Below are positions 8,086-16,788 of a stretch of DNA of 64,000 bases, piece after piece. The notes beneath the pieces are model-generated. The model saw nothing but the letters and a program-made list of their open reading frames with translations, was not told where the DNA came from and ran no database searches. The stretch covers positions 30,778 to 94,777 of the forward strand of contig NZ_JAGBLU010000141.1 in assembly GCF_017635265.1 (NCBI RefSeq), in the 5' to 3' direction. Every line of letters begins with the position of its first letter. Position 1 is the stretch's first letter. A program made the position numbers and the translations under genes. This DNA comes from Butyrivibrio sp. (GTDB lineage: Bacteria; Bacillota; Clostridia; Lachnospirales; Lachnospiraceae).

Positions 8086-8790
8086 TCACATTCCCAAATA
8101 TGCTTTCTTTAAGTTTTCATCCTGTAACAGATCCGAAGCCTTGCCTTCCATAGATATAATCCCCTGTTCCAAAACATAACCTCTGTCTGCAAGTTTCAAC
8201 GCATTTTGAACATTCTGCTCAACCAGCATAATGGTTACTCCATCTTTTTTTACCTTTTCTATGATGTCGAACATGATATCTGTAAGTAGCGGTGACAAAC
8301 CAATTGAAGGTTCATCAAAAATCAATAACTTAGGACAACACATAAGACCACGTCCTATTGCCACCATCTGTTGCTGCCCGCCTGATAATGATCCTGCAGA
8401 CTGCTTAGCCTTAACTTTCAAATCCGGCATCATGTTATAAACATATTCCAAAGTATCTTTTCTCTTTTGCTTGGGGCCTTTCAAATAAGATCCAAGTTCA
8501 AGATTTTCCTGCACTGACATATCTGGAAATAGCTTTCTTCCTTCGGGAACCTGCACTACACCATGCTCAGCAATTTTAGAAGGATTCAGTTTTGTTAAAT
8601 CAACGCCGTCAAAAACGATACTTCCTGAATTGATTTTTTTAAGACCGGATATTGCTTTCAACAGTGTTGTCTTTCCCGCTCCATTGGAACCAACAAGTGA
8701 TATCATTTCTCCATCTTTTACCGTCATTGAAACTCCCTGAATAATCTGCAGATTTCCATAATTGACGTATAAATCCTTGATCTCCAGCAT
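8086..8790 (-). CDS. livF: Branched-chain-type ABC transporter ATPase LivF
   Basis: The 234-residue ATPase has Walker A GSNGAGKTT (about residues 34-42), the signature SLSGGQQQM and Walker B LLIFDEPSIGLSP, together with the VPEGRKLFP segment typical of LivF. It would pair with LivG on the cytoplasmic face of LivH/LivM. The start has GAGGAAACAGT before it. It is separated from LivG by the MmgE/PrpD gene, which is unusual since livG and livF normally adjoin. The family imports branched-chain amino acids but also urea, amides and other small polar molecules, so the operon context is a better guide to substrate than the name. Confidence 0.92.
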   Translation of the reverse strand: MLEIKDLYVNYGNLQIIQGVSMTVKDGEMISLVGSNGAGKTTLLKAISGLKKINSGSIVFDGVDLTKLNPSKIAEHGVVQVPEGRKLFPDMSVQENLELGSYLKGPKQKRKDTLEYVYNMMPDLKVKAKQSAGSLSGGQQQMVAIGRGLMCCPKLLIFDEPSIGLSPLLTDIMFDIIEKVKKDGVTIMLVEQNVQNALKLADRGYVLEQGIISMEGKASDLLQDENLKKAYLGM

Positions 8791-8802
8791 ACTGTTTCCT
8801 CC

Positions 8803-10143
8803 TCATTTATCATTTACAGTCATCTTAATAAGATCTTGAATGTTTTCTTTTTCCTCCAAATGACTGATATAATCAATAATTACTTCTTGTGATTTCTCAT
8901 CCCATATGTTTTTTGTGAGACTTTTGAACTTTTTCACCAGCTCTTTGTTATCAAATGGATCAAGATAGTCTCCTTTTGTAACTGAAGAATCTTTTTCAAT
9001 TACCTTCCCATCTTTCTGTACTATTCTCATGTGATTTCTTCGAACATCTGGCAACAATTTTGTAAAATCCTTATTTTCATTTACTTCAATCTTTTTAGCC
9101 AATTCAGTTATTTGTGGATCTTTTATGTTTTCATCTGTGATATCTCCTACCGAAAGACTTCCCTTTACAATATTTGTTGCGAGCGTGACCGGAATAGAAA
9201 ACTTAGCTGCAAACGCATTTTCTGCCTCTTGGCTTTTTAATTTTGAAGCTGCACTGTAAGTCTCAATCTCTATTTTTTCGATATTTCCGACTTCCAATCC
9301 TTCCGTCATCAGCTGATTCACCATATCTACAAAACTATGCGTATATCTACATGCTGAATGAAGTTTAAAATAGTTCTTTGTTATCAGATAGTTTTTACCA
9401 ATGTCTTTGCTCAACAATTCAAAATCAATTTCACCATCAAGCACTTCCTGCCAGACAGATAACAGTGAATCCACACTGCTTTCTATGCCTGCATCAATCA
9501 TATTCGATGCCATAGAACCAACTAAATTTGACATCCCTATATAAATATTTCTAAGCTGATCGCCATGAAATGCACTAGTCCAAGTTGTAGCCTGCGGCAA
9601 TGAGTTTGCTAATACTATGGATTTAACTATTGATCCCCGATCTCTTTTTTTGAGTTTGCAACAAACTGCAGCTGCACCAAGAGTTTGAGAAGTTCCATGC
9701 ACATGCATTTGTGATTTTAGTTTTGTTGCACCTCCCCACCTACATGACACCTCGTAAGCTGCTACAAGTGCTGTAATCGCGTCTTTACCAGTTGGATTGA
9801 TATCCTGGCACTCTGCAAGAAAAGAAGGAACTATATGGCACGCAGGATGCCCAAAAGCAAACTGATTACCTTCATCAAGTTCATTTTTTACCATTGCAGA
9901 AGCGTTTAATAAAATGGAATCACTTTTACTAATCCGTCTTTTTCCTATGAGCGGATAGCCACCTTCAGGAAATGCATCTTCGATATACTCACTATTTCCA
10001 ATGGCAATGCACGCTATAGAGTCAAGCAAAATCATTTTAGCCTGATCAATTGCTTCATCCGGCAAGTCTTCATACTTTAATCCCGCTATGAAATCTGCCT
10101 GTCTATCCAATTGTTCCTGCAACAGTTCTTTGTCAATCATCAT
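8803..10143 (-). CDS. MmgE/PrpD family protein
   Basis: The 446-residue protein matches the MmgE/PrpD family, which includes 2-methylcitrate dehydratase, cis-aconitate decarboxylase and iminodisuccinate epimerase. Family landmarks are DSIACIAIGNSE near residue 40, ELDEGNQFAFGHPACHIVPS near 88-107 and the later ACRYTH. The start overlaps the livG stop as ATGA, so the gene is part of the operon and translationally coupled. It sits between livG and livF, inside the transporter gene set. In a ureide or imide pathway it could isomerise, hydrate or decarboxylate a carboxylic acid intermediate; the sequence does not say which. Confidence 0.85.
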   Translation of the reverse strand: MMIDKELLQEQLDRQADFIAGLKYEDLPDEAIDQAKMILLDSIACIAIGNSEYIEDAFPEGGYPLIGKRRISKSDSILLNASAMVKNELDEGNQFAFGHPACHIVPSFLAECQDINPTGKDAITALVAAYEVSCRWGGATKLKSQMHVHGTSQTLGAAAVCCKLKKRDRGSIVKSIVLANSLPQATTWTSAFHGDQLRNIYIGMSNLVGSMASNMIDAGIESSVDSLLSVWQEVLDGEIDFELLSKDIGKNYLITKNYFKLHSACRYTHSFVDMVNQLMTEGLEVGNIEKIEIETYSAASKLKSQEAENAFAAKFSIPVTLATNIVKGSLSVGDITDENIKDPQITELAKKIEVNENKDFTKLLPDVRRNHMRIVQKDGKVIEKDSSVTKGDYLDPFDNKELVKKFKSLTKNIWDEKSQEVIIDYISHLEEKENIQDLIKMTVNDK

Positions 10144-10874
10144 TTTATGTCCTTCTTATATGCGCTTCCGAGATATGATTCAATTACTCTTTCATTCTTT
10201 GTTATATCCTGAGGAGTCCCTTCTGCTATCAACTTACCGTGATCGAGAACAACTACACGGTCAGACAATTTCATAAGAGCCGCCATTATATGCTCAATCA
10301 TCAGAATTGTTACTCCTGAATTTCGTATCTTTAAAACCAGTTCAACACATTCCTCTATTTCAGTGGGCGTTAACCCTGCCATTACTTCATCTAAAAGTAG
10401 CAGCTTGGGCTTTGTTGCCAGCGCTCTGGCCATCTCCAGTTTTCTCTGATCTCCTATTGTCAAATCTGCTACTATGGAATTCATCTTGTCTTCCATTCCT
10501 ACAAATTGGATCATTTCTCTCGCAATTTTCTCAGCTGCAGAATAAGAGCTTTCCCTATTAAAAGCACCTACCATAACATTTTCCAAAGAAGTCAATTGAC
10601 CGAAAGGCTGTACAATCTGGAAAGTTCTGGCCATTCCTGCTTTACAGTTTTGAAATGTTGATCGTTTGGTTATGTCATGATTGTCAAATTCTACACTTCC
10701 AAAAGTTGCCGGATAAAATCCTGTGATTGAATTGAAAAATGTAGTCTTACCTGCTCCATTGGGTCCGATAAGTCCAACAATCTCGCCTTCTTCAATGTCC
10801 AAATTTACTGAATCCACTGCGGTTAGTCCGGCAAATTTTTTTGTTACATTTCTAGCTTTTAACAAAGTTGCCAT
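10140..10874 (-). CDS. livG: Branched-chain-type ABC transporter ATPase LivG
   Basis: The 244-residue ATPase has Walker [13 protein letters not shown] near residue 37, the LivG-type [19 protein letters not shown] segment, and Walker [14 protein letters not shown]. The signature reads [15 protein letters not shown] rather than the common LSYGQQRRLE, a modest departure in a usually conserved loop. A GGAGG site lies before the ATG and the gene begins 3 bases after livM. With LivF it would power import through LivH/LivM. Confidence 0.92.
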   Translation of the reverse strand: MATLLKARNVTKKFAGLTAVDSVNLDIEEGEIVGLIGPNGAGKTTFFNSITGFYPATFGSVEFDNHDITKRSTFQNCKAGMARTFQIVQPFGQLTSLENVMVGAFNRESSYSAAEKIAREMIQFVGMEDKMNSIVADLTIGDQRKLEMARALATKPKLLLLDEVMAGLTPTEIEECVELVLKIRNSGVTILMIEHIMAALMKLSDRVVVLDHGKLIAEGTPQDITKNERVIESYLGSAYKKDIK

Positions 10875-10877
10875 ATA

Positions 10878-11897
10878 CTATTCCTCCGCTTTCTTCTTGT
10901 CATATTTGTTAACTAATTCCTTTGTCAATCCAATAACTCCTTTAGGCATTACCATAATTACTATTACAAGGATCAGTCCATATACGACCATATTCATACC
11001 TATATAATTTGAAAGTGCTGCGTTTGTTATCTCCGAAATAGGTTCCAGGATCATTGCTCCAATGATTGGACCAAACACTGTTCCTGCACCACCGATAATA
11101 CATGGTGTGATTGCTGATACAGATACTGTATTGGAGAAAGCAATTGTCGGATCAATGTACAGATAATACTGTGCATAAAAACTTCCACCTATTGCCGAAA
11201 GCATTGCACTAGCGATAAGTGCTATCATTTTATACTTAAAAGCATTGATTCCCAGTGCTCTTGCCGCATCTTCATTTTCTCTTATAGCTACAAAATAAAG
11301 TCCCATCTTAGTTCTACGGATTTTGTATAGTGCAAAGGTTATTGCTGCAAGCATCACAAATGCTGCATACAAAAAACCTTGTTTACTCCCAAACTGCATT
11401 AGTGCAATGCTCTTACTATAAGGAATAGATACACCGCTTGATGCGTGAAGTGCTTTGGTATTCTTAAACAGCACTCTCAATATTTCACAAAAAGCCATGG
11501 TAGCAAGTGCAAAATAATCGCCTTTCAGATTATAGTGAAAAGAAAGATAACCGATGCCTGCAGCGACTAGCCCTGCTACTATCATTCCTAACACAAGACC
11601 GATCCATGGATTTATTCCCAAATCCACGAACAAAATACTTGAGGTATATGCCCCTAATCCATAAAAAGCTGCATGCCCGAATGAAAATTGACCTGTGTAT
11701 CCACTCATCAAATTCCAACACTGAGCAAAATATGCTGAGGTTAAAATTGCTATAATAAGATTTAATCTATAATTACTCACGTATAATGGTGATAAGAGTA
11801 CTGCCAAACTCAAAACACAAATGATTACAATCTGTTGGACTGTTAGCCTTCCATTATTTGTTGAATTTGTCGCCCTTTTTAAAAAATCACTAATCAT
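10878..11897 (-). CDS. livM: Branched-chain-type ABC transporter permease LivM
   Basis: The 339-residue membrane protein has about ten hydrophobic segments and the LivM signatures [20 protein letters not shown] near residue 65, [13 protein letters not shown] near 230 and [21 protein letters not shown] near 280. AAGAAGGGATGAT precedes the start and the upstream livH stop is within this site. It forms the inner-membrane channel with LivH. Confidence 0.93.
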   Translation of the reverse strand: MISDFLKRATNSTNNGRLTVQQIVIICVLSLAVLLSPLYVSNYRLNLIIAILTSAYFAQCWNLMSGYTGQFSFGHAAFYGLGAYTSSILFVDLGINPWIGLVLGMIVAGLVAAGIGYLSFHYNLKGDYFALATMAFCEILRVLFKNTKALHASSGVSIPYSKSIALMQFGSKQGFLYAAFVMLAAITFALYKIRRTKMGLYFVAIRENEDAARALGINAFKYKMIALIASAMLSAIGGSFYAQYYLYIDPTIAFSNTVSVSAITPCIIGGAGTVFGPIIGAMILEPISEITNAALSNYIGMNMVVYGLILVIVIMVMPKGVIGLTKELVNKYDKKKAEE

Positions 11898-11898
11898 A

Positions 11899-12762
11899 TC
11901 ATCCCTTCTTTCCTAATAAACCAGTCGGCTTAATTATCAGTGTCATAATAAAGATCAGATAAACGACAAGTTCACTCCAGGAACCGCCCATATAAAGAGA
12001 TGAAAATGACTCAACTACACCGATTATCAATCCCGCAACAATTGCTCCCCAAATATTGCCAAGTCCTCCGAATACTGCAATCACAAAGCACTTTAATGAA
12101 TATGAATTACCGCTTGTAGGATAAATATACTGTGTCGGTGTAAGTAGTGCTCCAGCTACGCCCGCACATATGATTCCGAGTCCAAAAGCTATCTGATTTA
12201 TCTTAGGAACTTCAATCCCCATCAGTGTTGCTCCTTCAGGCTGCACCGAAGTAGCTCTGATAGCTCTCCCCAAATCTGTTTTTTCCAAAAGGATGTAGAT
12301 TCCTATTGAAATAGCAGCTACGAATATAAATGCTACCAGCTTGGGTTTGTTAATAGTTAATGCCCCAAGGCTTATAGCAGAATCAAATCCAGGAATCGTT
12401 ACGGATTTATAGTTGGCACTAAAAATAACCAAAATCAAATTCTCAATAACAATTGCCAGTCCTTGTGTCAGGAGCAGCTGGTTGTATCCAGCTACTCCCA
12501 TAAGAGGATTCAAAAATATCTTCTGGATGAGGAATCCAATAATAAACATGATTATCATGACTATAGGTAATGCAATATAAGGAGTAATTCCAATTAGAAT
12601 ACACAGTTCAAAGGTCACATACATCCCAACTGTAATAAGTGCACCATGAGCAAAATTTGTAATCCTCATAACTCCAAATATTAGTGAAATTCCAAGTGCT
12701 GCCAGTGCATATACTCCTCCCATCAGTATTCCATCTATGGACGCTTGAAAAAATGCATTCAT
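11899..12762 (-). CDS. livH: Branched-chain-type ABC transporter permease LivH
   Basis: The protein (287 residues from 12762) has about eight membrane segments and LivH landmarks: GGVYALAALGISLIFGVMRI near the N-terminus, RATSVQPEGATLMGI near residue 180 and a C-terminal KPTGLLGKKG. The ATG at 12762 is chosen because GGGAGG lies about 7 bases upstream. An upstream in-frame TTG at 12780 has no such support. It follows the binding-protein gene by 36 bases, the usual order in Liv-type operons. Confidence 0.93.
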   Translation of the reverse strand: MNAFFQASIDGILMGGVYALAALGISLIFGVMRITNFAHGALITVGMYVTFELCILIGITPYIALPIVMIIMFIIGFLIQKIFLNPLMGVAGYNQLLLTQGLAIVIENLILVIFSANYKSVTIPGFDSAISLGALTINKPKLVAFIFVAAISIGIYILLEKTDLGRAIRATSVQPEGATLMGIEVPKINQIAFGLGIICAGVAGALLTPTQYIYPTSGNSYSLKCFVIAVFGGLGNIWGAIVAGLIIGVVESFSSLYMGGSWSELVVYLIFIMTLIIKPTGLLGKKG

Positions 12763-12798
12763 AATTATTCCTCCCAACAACAGCCAGTTCCCGACCTT

Positions 12799-14022
12799 TT
12801 ATTCTCCAACGATCAACTCTGCTTCAGCGAATTCCCTAGGATAAACAACTACATGTTTTCCATTCTGTATTTGAACCAGTACACCTGCTGCATTCACATT
12901 TTCTCCCTTTTCATCAAAGGTAATTGGGCCCGCCTGGGCAAGAACATGATCTTCAATATTAGTTTCATGCAGAGCTTTCTTTAATGCTTCAGAGTCAGAG
13001 CTTCCTGCTCTTTCAAGTGCATCAGCAATTACATAAATGCTTTCATATCCCCATACAGCGTGAACTGACATATCATCACCATATTTTTCTTTATAAGATG
13101 TAAGCAATTCTTCTGTCTTCTCACTGTTAGGATTAAATCTATAGTTAAGATCCAAATAATTCTCTACTGTGTCACCAAAATCCTCTATGAACTTAGTATC
13201 TGATATTCCGCCATTTGCAACGCCGCATACCATCTTAAGTTCAACTCCTCTTTCATTTAATTCTTTGACCAAAAGAGATGTATCTGCGAAATATCCGATT
13301 GTTATAAGTAAATCCGGTTTTAAGTCTGCTATCTTTGTAACCTCTGTACTTAATGTTGCTGTACTTGCTGAATATGTTATCCTGTCAAGAAGTTCGATTC
13401 CGGTTGAACCCATATTTTCTGCAATAATGTCACCTGAATCTGTTCCTGTTAATGAATCTTCATGGATCAAAACTGCAGTCTTTATATCATCTGTTTTGAT
13501 TTCAGTGATGTATTCAATAAAATCATGAGCAAAGACATCTGCATTTGGCTGTATTCTGAAACAATATTCAAATCCATTTTCAAACATCGCTACATTGTTG
13601 CTTACTGTAACTAGGAATGGAACCTGATTTTGTTCTGCCTTCTGCATGCATGTAAGAGTTACTCCAGACTGGAATGTTCCCGTAATGATAGAACAACCTT
13701 CAGAAATTAGTCTCTCAGTCTCAGACGCGCCTGTGTCAGCACCTGCCTGACTATCACCAACTTCCAATTCAAGTTTTGCTCCTCCCATTGAAGCAATACC
13801 GCCTGCTGCATTTATTTCATCAATAGCAAGTTGTTGGGCGTTTACGATTGCCTGAGCCTCATACGCATATGATCCTGTTAGCGGATGTACTGATCCGATT
13901 TTTATTACGCTGCCACCGCCTAATGCACTGGCAGTGGATGAATTTGTGGAACCGCAGCCTGTAACAGCTAGAATTGTTAACAATCCTGACATTGCAATAG
14001 ATAATAATCTTCTTTTCTTCAT
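12799..14022 (-). CDS. ABC transporter substrate-binding lipoprotein (Leu/Ile/Val-receptor family)
   Basis: The 407-residue protein begins with a lipoprotein signal (MKKRRLLSIAMSGLL then LAVTGCG), followed by a Ser/Thr linker. A type I periplasmic-binding fold starts at IKIGSVHPLTG, with AIDEINAAGG as in branched-chain amino acid, amide and urea receptors. It is anchored outside the membrane and feeds LivHMGF. The ATG at 14022 is preferred over 14040 because GGAGAGGAGAG precedes it. It heads the transport-catabolism operon. A terminator-shaped hairpin with a run of seven Us lies 29 bases before the start codon. Confidence 0.92.
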   Translation of the reverse strand: MKKRRLLSIAMSGLLTILAVTGCGSTNSSTASALGGGSVIKIGSVHPLTGSYAYEAQAIVNAQQLAIDEINAAGGIASMGGAKLELEVGDSQAGADTGASETERLISEGCSIITGTFQSGVTLTCMQKAEQNQVPFLVTVSNNVAMFENGFEYCFRIQPNADVFAHDFIEYITEIKTDDIKTAVLIHEDSLTGTDSGDIIAENMGSTGIELLDRITYSASTATLSTEVTKIADLKPDLLITIGYFADTSLLVKELNERGVELKMVCGVANGGISDTKFIEDFGDTVENYLDLNYRFNPNSEKTEELLTSYKEKYGDDMSVHAVWGYESIYVIADALERAGSSDSEALKKALHETNIEDHVLAQAGPITFDEKGENVNAAGVLVQIQNGKHVVVYPREFAEAELIVGE

Positions 14023-14051
14023 AATGCTCTCCTCTCCCATTCAACAGATAC

Positions 14052-14093
14052 AAAAAAACAAGGGCAGTCTATACACATGTATAAACGCCCTTG
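14052..14093 (-). terminator. Intrinsic terminator / attenuator between the LysR gene and the Liv-type operon
   Basis: The minus strand reads CAAGGGCG, then TTTATACATGTGTATAGA as a partly self-complementary middle, then GCCCTTG followed by seven Ts. It is a classical intrinsic terminator. Only 29 bases separate the T-run from the ATG of the binding protein, leaving little room for a separate promoter, so the operon transcript probably passes through it. The 5' arm ACAAGGGCGTTT is the same as in the two hairpins at 358-468. Confidence 0.8.
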
Positions 14094-14195
14094 TTCATCT
14101 GCCATAGTAAAATCTGTAGTTGTTAAAAAGGATATTAACACCGAAAATCAGATTATTCCAATACGAATTATATTATACTAAGTATAGCCATTTAC

Positions 14196-15110
14196 TTATA
14201 ACCCATTAAATCCATTAATATACATTTCCCTTGAAAGCTCAATAAATTCCCTGGCTGCATTGGTAAGATATCGGCCTCTGTTATAATATAGCGATATTTG
14301 TCTCTTATCAGCCAGTTCTTTAATACTATAGTAATTAAGATCTTCACAATAATCTGATTTATACATACTGTAAGGAATCATACAAGCCCCTATTCCCAAT
14401 TTAGCCATAGCGTATGATGCAGTCGCCGTTGTACATTCTATTGTTCCTTTCGGTCTTTTATAACTAATTTCATATAGGCTATCCAACAGTTCTCTTATAA
14501 ATGTATTTTCTTGTAACCTTATAACAGGAATATCAGACAAATTCTTCATTTCAATCATCTTGATTTCTTTATTATTGCTTTGATGATTATTATCTTTGGC
14601 CTTTGGTACTGCCATCAAAAAAGCCTCCTCATACAGTACTACTCTCTCATATTTAGCTGTTGCAAAATTACTGGTTGCCATAACCAGATCCAATTTTCCA
14701 TCATCGGCAATACCTTTTAATTCAGGCTCAGTATCTTCAATTATTTCGATTTGTACATTAGGGAATTTTTGTTGGTATCTCATTATGAGCTCAGGTAAAG
14801 TTGATATACTATTTAGATAGCCTGTACCTATCCTCAATACTCCTGATAATGTGCCAGTTAGATCGTCCAATCTTTCATAGAACTCAGCCTCATCTGACAG
14901 CATTTTTTTTGCCATATTTACATACAAATCTCCAGCCGCAGTTATTTTCAGCGGATTTGTTCTCTCAAATAATGCAACCCCCAATTCATCTTCAAGTTTT
15001 TGTACAAACTGAGATAACGAGGGCTGTGAAATCATAAGCACATCAGCTGCTTCAGAAAAACTCTGCCTTTCAGAGAGCGTTATTATATACTTTAATTGAC
15101 GTGAGTTCAT
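14196..15110 (-). CDS. LysR-family transcriptional regulator
   Basis: This 304-residue regulator has the N-terminal LysR winged helix (MNSRQLKYIITLSERQSFSE, SQPSLSQFVQKLEDELGVALFER) and a C-terminal periplasmic-binding-like co-inducer domain. AAGGGG precedes the ATG. It is transcribed in the same direction as, and directly upstream of, the Liv/hydantoinase operon, and is its most likely activator. A short dyad ATACTTAGTAT with a TATAAT-like sequence lies just after its stop (about 14172-14188), a plausible LysR site at the operon promoter with no good -35 box. That would fit an activator-dependent promoter. Confidence 0.9.
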   Translation of the reverse strand: MNSRQLKYIITLSERQSFSEAADVLMISQPSLSQFVQKLEDELGVALFERTNPLKITAAGDLYVNMAKKMLSDEAEFYERLDDLTGTLSGVLRIGTGYLNSISTLPELIMRYQQKFPNVQIEIIEDTEPELKGIADDGKLDLVMATSNFATAKYERVVLYEEAFLMAVPKAKDNNHQSNNKEIKMIEMKNLSDIPVIRLQENTFIRELLDSLYEISYKRPKGTIECTTATASYAMAKLGIGACMIPYSMYKSDYCEDLNYYSIKELADKRQISLYYNRGRYLTNAAREFIELSREMYINGFNGL

Positions 15111-15134
15111 TTCTTATACCCCTTCTTTTTCATT

Positions 15135-15169
15135 AAAAAAAGACAAAGGGCTCATAAAAAGCGCCTTTG
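15135..15169 (-). terminator. Intrinsic terminator / leader hairpin before the LysR gene
   Basis: The minus strand forms CAAAGG...CCTTTG with inner GCT/AGC pairs, followed by CTTTTTTT. It lies 62 bases after the XRE stop and 24 bases before the LysR start. It can end XRE transcripts, but any promoter for LysR would have to lie upstream of it, so it may also attenuate LysR expression. Confidence 0.7.
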
Positions 15170-15231
15170 CCTATAGTTCTCTATTCTATCACATTGTATC
15201 TTACTACGCCATTTCAATAATACAACTCAGT

Positions 15232-16500
15232 TTATAACAGATTCAATTCCACCCTCCTCAAAATCTCAGGAAGTATCTTTACAGAATTTACTTTGTATCT
15301 TTCTCGAAGTGTATCTAACAGCTCCTTTTTAGTGATATCGGGCAGCTCAATCGTACTACAGAATATACACAAAGCCGAATCTGCCACTTGTTTGCTTAAT
15401 GGGCTCATCTGCATTAAAAGGCTGTCAATCAATAGCGATATTCCGGAAAAAACATCTGTTCCATAGGAAGTAAATGATATCTGCTGAAGAGAATAAAATG
15501 GCTCAATCTCTGAATAATCAAGCTCCGCTGTATATAAATCCTGTAAATAACTGTTCGCTGTTTCTATCATATTTCTGCTAATGTCAGACATCCTTACCCA
15601 AAAGCCTTCATCATCACACTTTCTGGCAGAAACTGTCATCGGAAGACTTGTTGCCCCTCTGGTAATAAAAAGATTTATAGTATATTTGTCAGTTCCTACA
15701 ACATGCGAGCTTATGGATTCCGGAAAAACATAAACTTCCTGATTAGTTCTCTTTATTGGTTCTCTTTTTGCAACTCCATTTTTATTGTTTTCATGAAAAG
15801 AAACAATCACCTCTTCTCCCTTAGTCGCATCAAGCTTAATATATACAGAAATCCTATAGTACTCATCGAGCACACAAATTGCATTATCAAATTTCTCCTG
15901 AGTCTTTACCTCTTTTATCATAAAAGGCTGGATATGTTCCAGATATTTCTTGATATAATCCAATTTATCAACACCGATAAAATCAAAATACTTGAAAAGA
16001 TGCTTGTTAAAACCAGAAGCGTGTTCCGACTCGTCAAGCGTTATCCTGTCCAGTCTGGAGAGCCTGCGAAGCCTCTTGCACAGAAGTTTCTTGCTTGCTA
16101 ATTCATCGTCTTGCTTTTCGTGGGGGTTGCTCTCTAATTCTATCGAAACTGTTTCACCATTTATTTTCATCAATTCCAGCACATATGAATAAATCCTCTT
16201 CTGTTGCCCCGCATCTGCGTTTCTAAACAATTCGATGAGGTTCTTCTCATCATTGCTTAATGAAAAAGAATAGTCTATGTTCTCTTTTGAGTTACTTGAA
16301 TCTGCATCATCATCCAATAATTCATCTAGTGACACTCCCAACACATTGCAAATAACCGGAAGTTTCGCTGCAGATGGATTAAAGCCTTTTCTCTTCCAAT
16401 CGCTGATAGTGCTCTCTGCTATTCCTGTTTTCATCGAAAACTCTTTTTGTGTTATACCTCGCTTCTTAAGTATTTCAAAAATCTTGCTTCCTATCTGCAT
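15232..16500 (-). CDS. XRE-family regulator with long uncharacterised C-terminal domain
   Basis: The 422-residue protein starts with an HTH_3 domain (about residues 5-60: ILKKRGITQKEFSMKTGIAES, then TISDWKRKGFNPS and LGVSLDELL). The remaining 360 residues match no domain I recognise. They contain a charged linker, then a region with mixed strands and helices near 150-420. GGAGG lies 5 bases before the ATG. It has a strong promoter whose -10 box lies in a perfect dyad, suggesting autoregulation. It may sense a signal relevant to the downstream LysR and Liv operon, but could be an independent neighbour. Confidence 0.82.
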   Translation of the reverse strand: MQIGSKIFEILKKRGITQKEFSMKTGIAESTISDWKRKGFNPSAAKLPVICNVLGVSLDELLDDDADSSNSKENIDYSFSLSNDEKNLIELFRNADAGQQKRIYSYVLELMKINGETVSIELESNPHEKQDDELASKKLLCKRLRRLSRLDRITLDESEHASGFNKHLFKYFDFIGVDKLDYIKKYLEHIQPFMIKEVKTQEKFDNAICVLDEYYRISVYIKLDATKGEEVIVSFHENNKNGVAKREPIKRTNQEVYVFPESISSHVVGTDKYTINLFITRGATSLPMTVSARKCDDEGFWVRMSDISRNMIETANSYLQDLYTAELDYSEIEPFYSLQQISFTSYGTDVFSGISLLIDSLLMQMSPLSKQVADSALCIFCSTIELPDITKKELLDTLRERYKVNSVKILPEILRRVELNLL

Positions 16501-16526
16501 AGAACCTCCATAAAGCTAAAAAAGCC

Positions 16527-16562
16527 ACAATTCGATTAGTCGGATTCGTTTAATCGAATTGT
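16527..16562 (-). promoter_or_regulatory. 36-bp operator-like inverted repeat at the XRE promoter
   Basis: Two perfect 12-base arms, ACAATTCGATTA and TAATCGAATTGT, flank a 12-base spacer; after one mismatched base the symmetry resumes for 3 more bases on each side (AGC/GCT). One arm overlaps the -10 box of the XRE promoter and the other lies just after the start site. This is the layout of a repressor operator. A T-run follows on the minus strand, but a transcript starting near 16551 would contain only one arm, so an RNA hairpin is less likely than a protein site. Confidence 0.75.
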
Positions 16563-16586
16563 AGCTCTTACAATCTCATGAGTCAA
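16558..16586 (-). promoter_or_regulatory. Sigma-A promoter of the XRE gene
   Basis: The minus strand has TTGACT and TACAAT with a 17-base spacer, a near-consensus promoter about 58 bases upstream of the start codon. The remaining stretch to the kinase gene (16587-16788) is AT-rich and shows no gene or convincing structure. Confidence 0.8.
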
Positions 16587-16788
16587 GCACCACCTCACGA
16601 TGGTCACCGTTTTTAATAAAATAAAAAATGTTCTTGCATTATGTTTTGCCTATATCAGGATTCTTTCTATCAGTTGTGTTCTTCGAATCACCAAAACAAA
16701 ATGTTGTAGTTCGCCTTTATAAAAAATATGTAAACTTGCATTTTATAGCTATTTTAGAAAGTTTCCTTGCATTTTCAGGTCTTTATTT

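Noticed and set aside
13859-14053. A 64-codon minus-strand frame at the start of the binding-protein gene
   Set aside because: It overlaps the signal peptide region of the lipoprotein in another frame and has no independent ribosome site.
16527-16562. The XRE dyad as an intrinsic terminator of the kinase gene
   Set aside because: The stem followed by TTTTTT looks like one, but the -10 box of a near-consensus promoter lies inside it and the start site falls between the arms, so an operator is the better reading.
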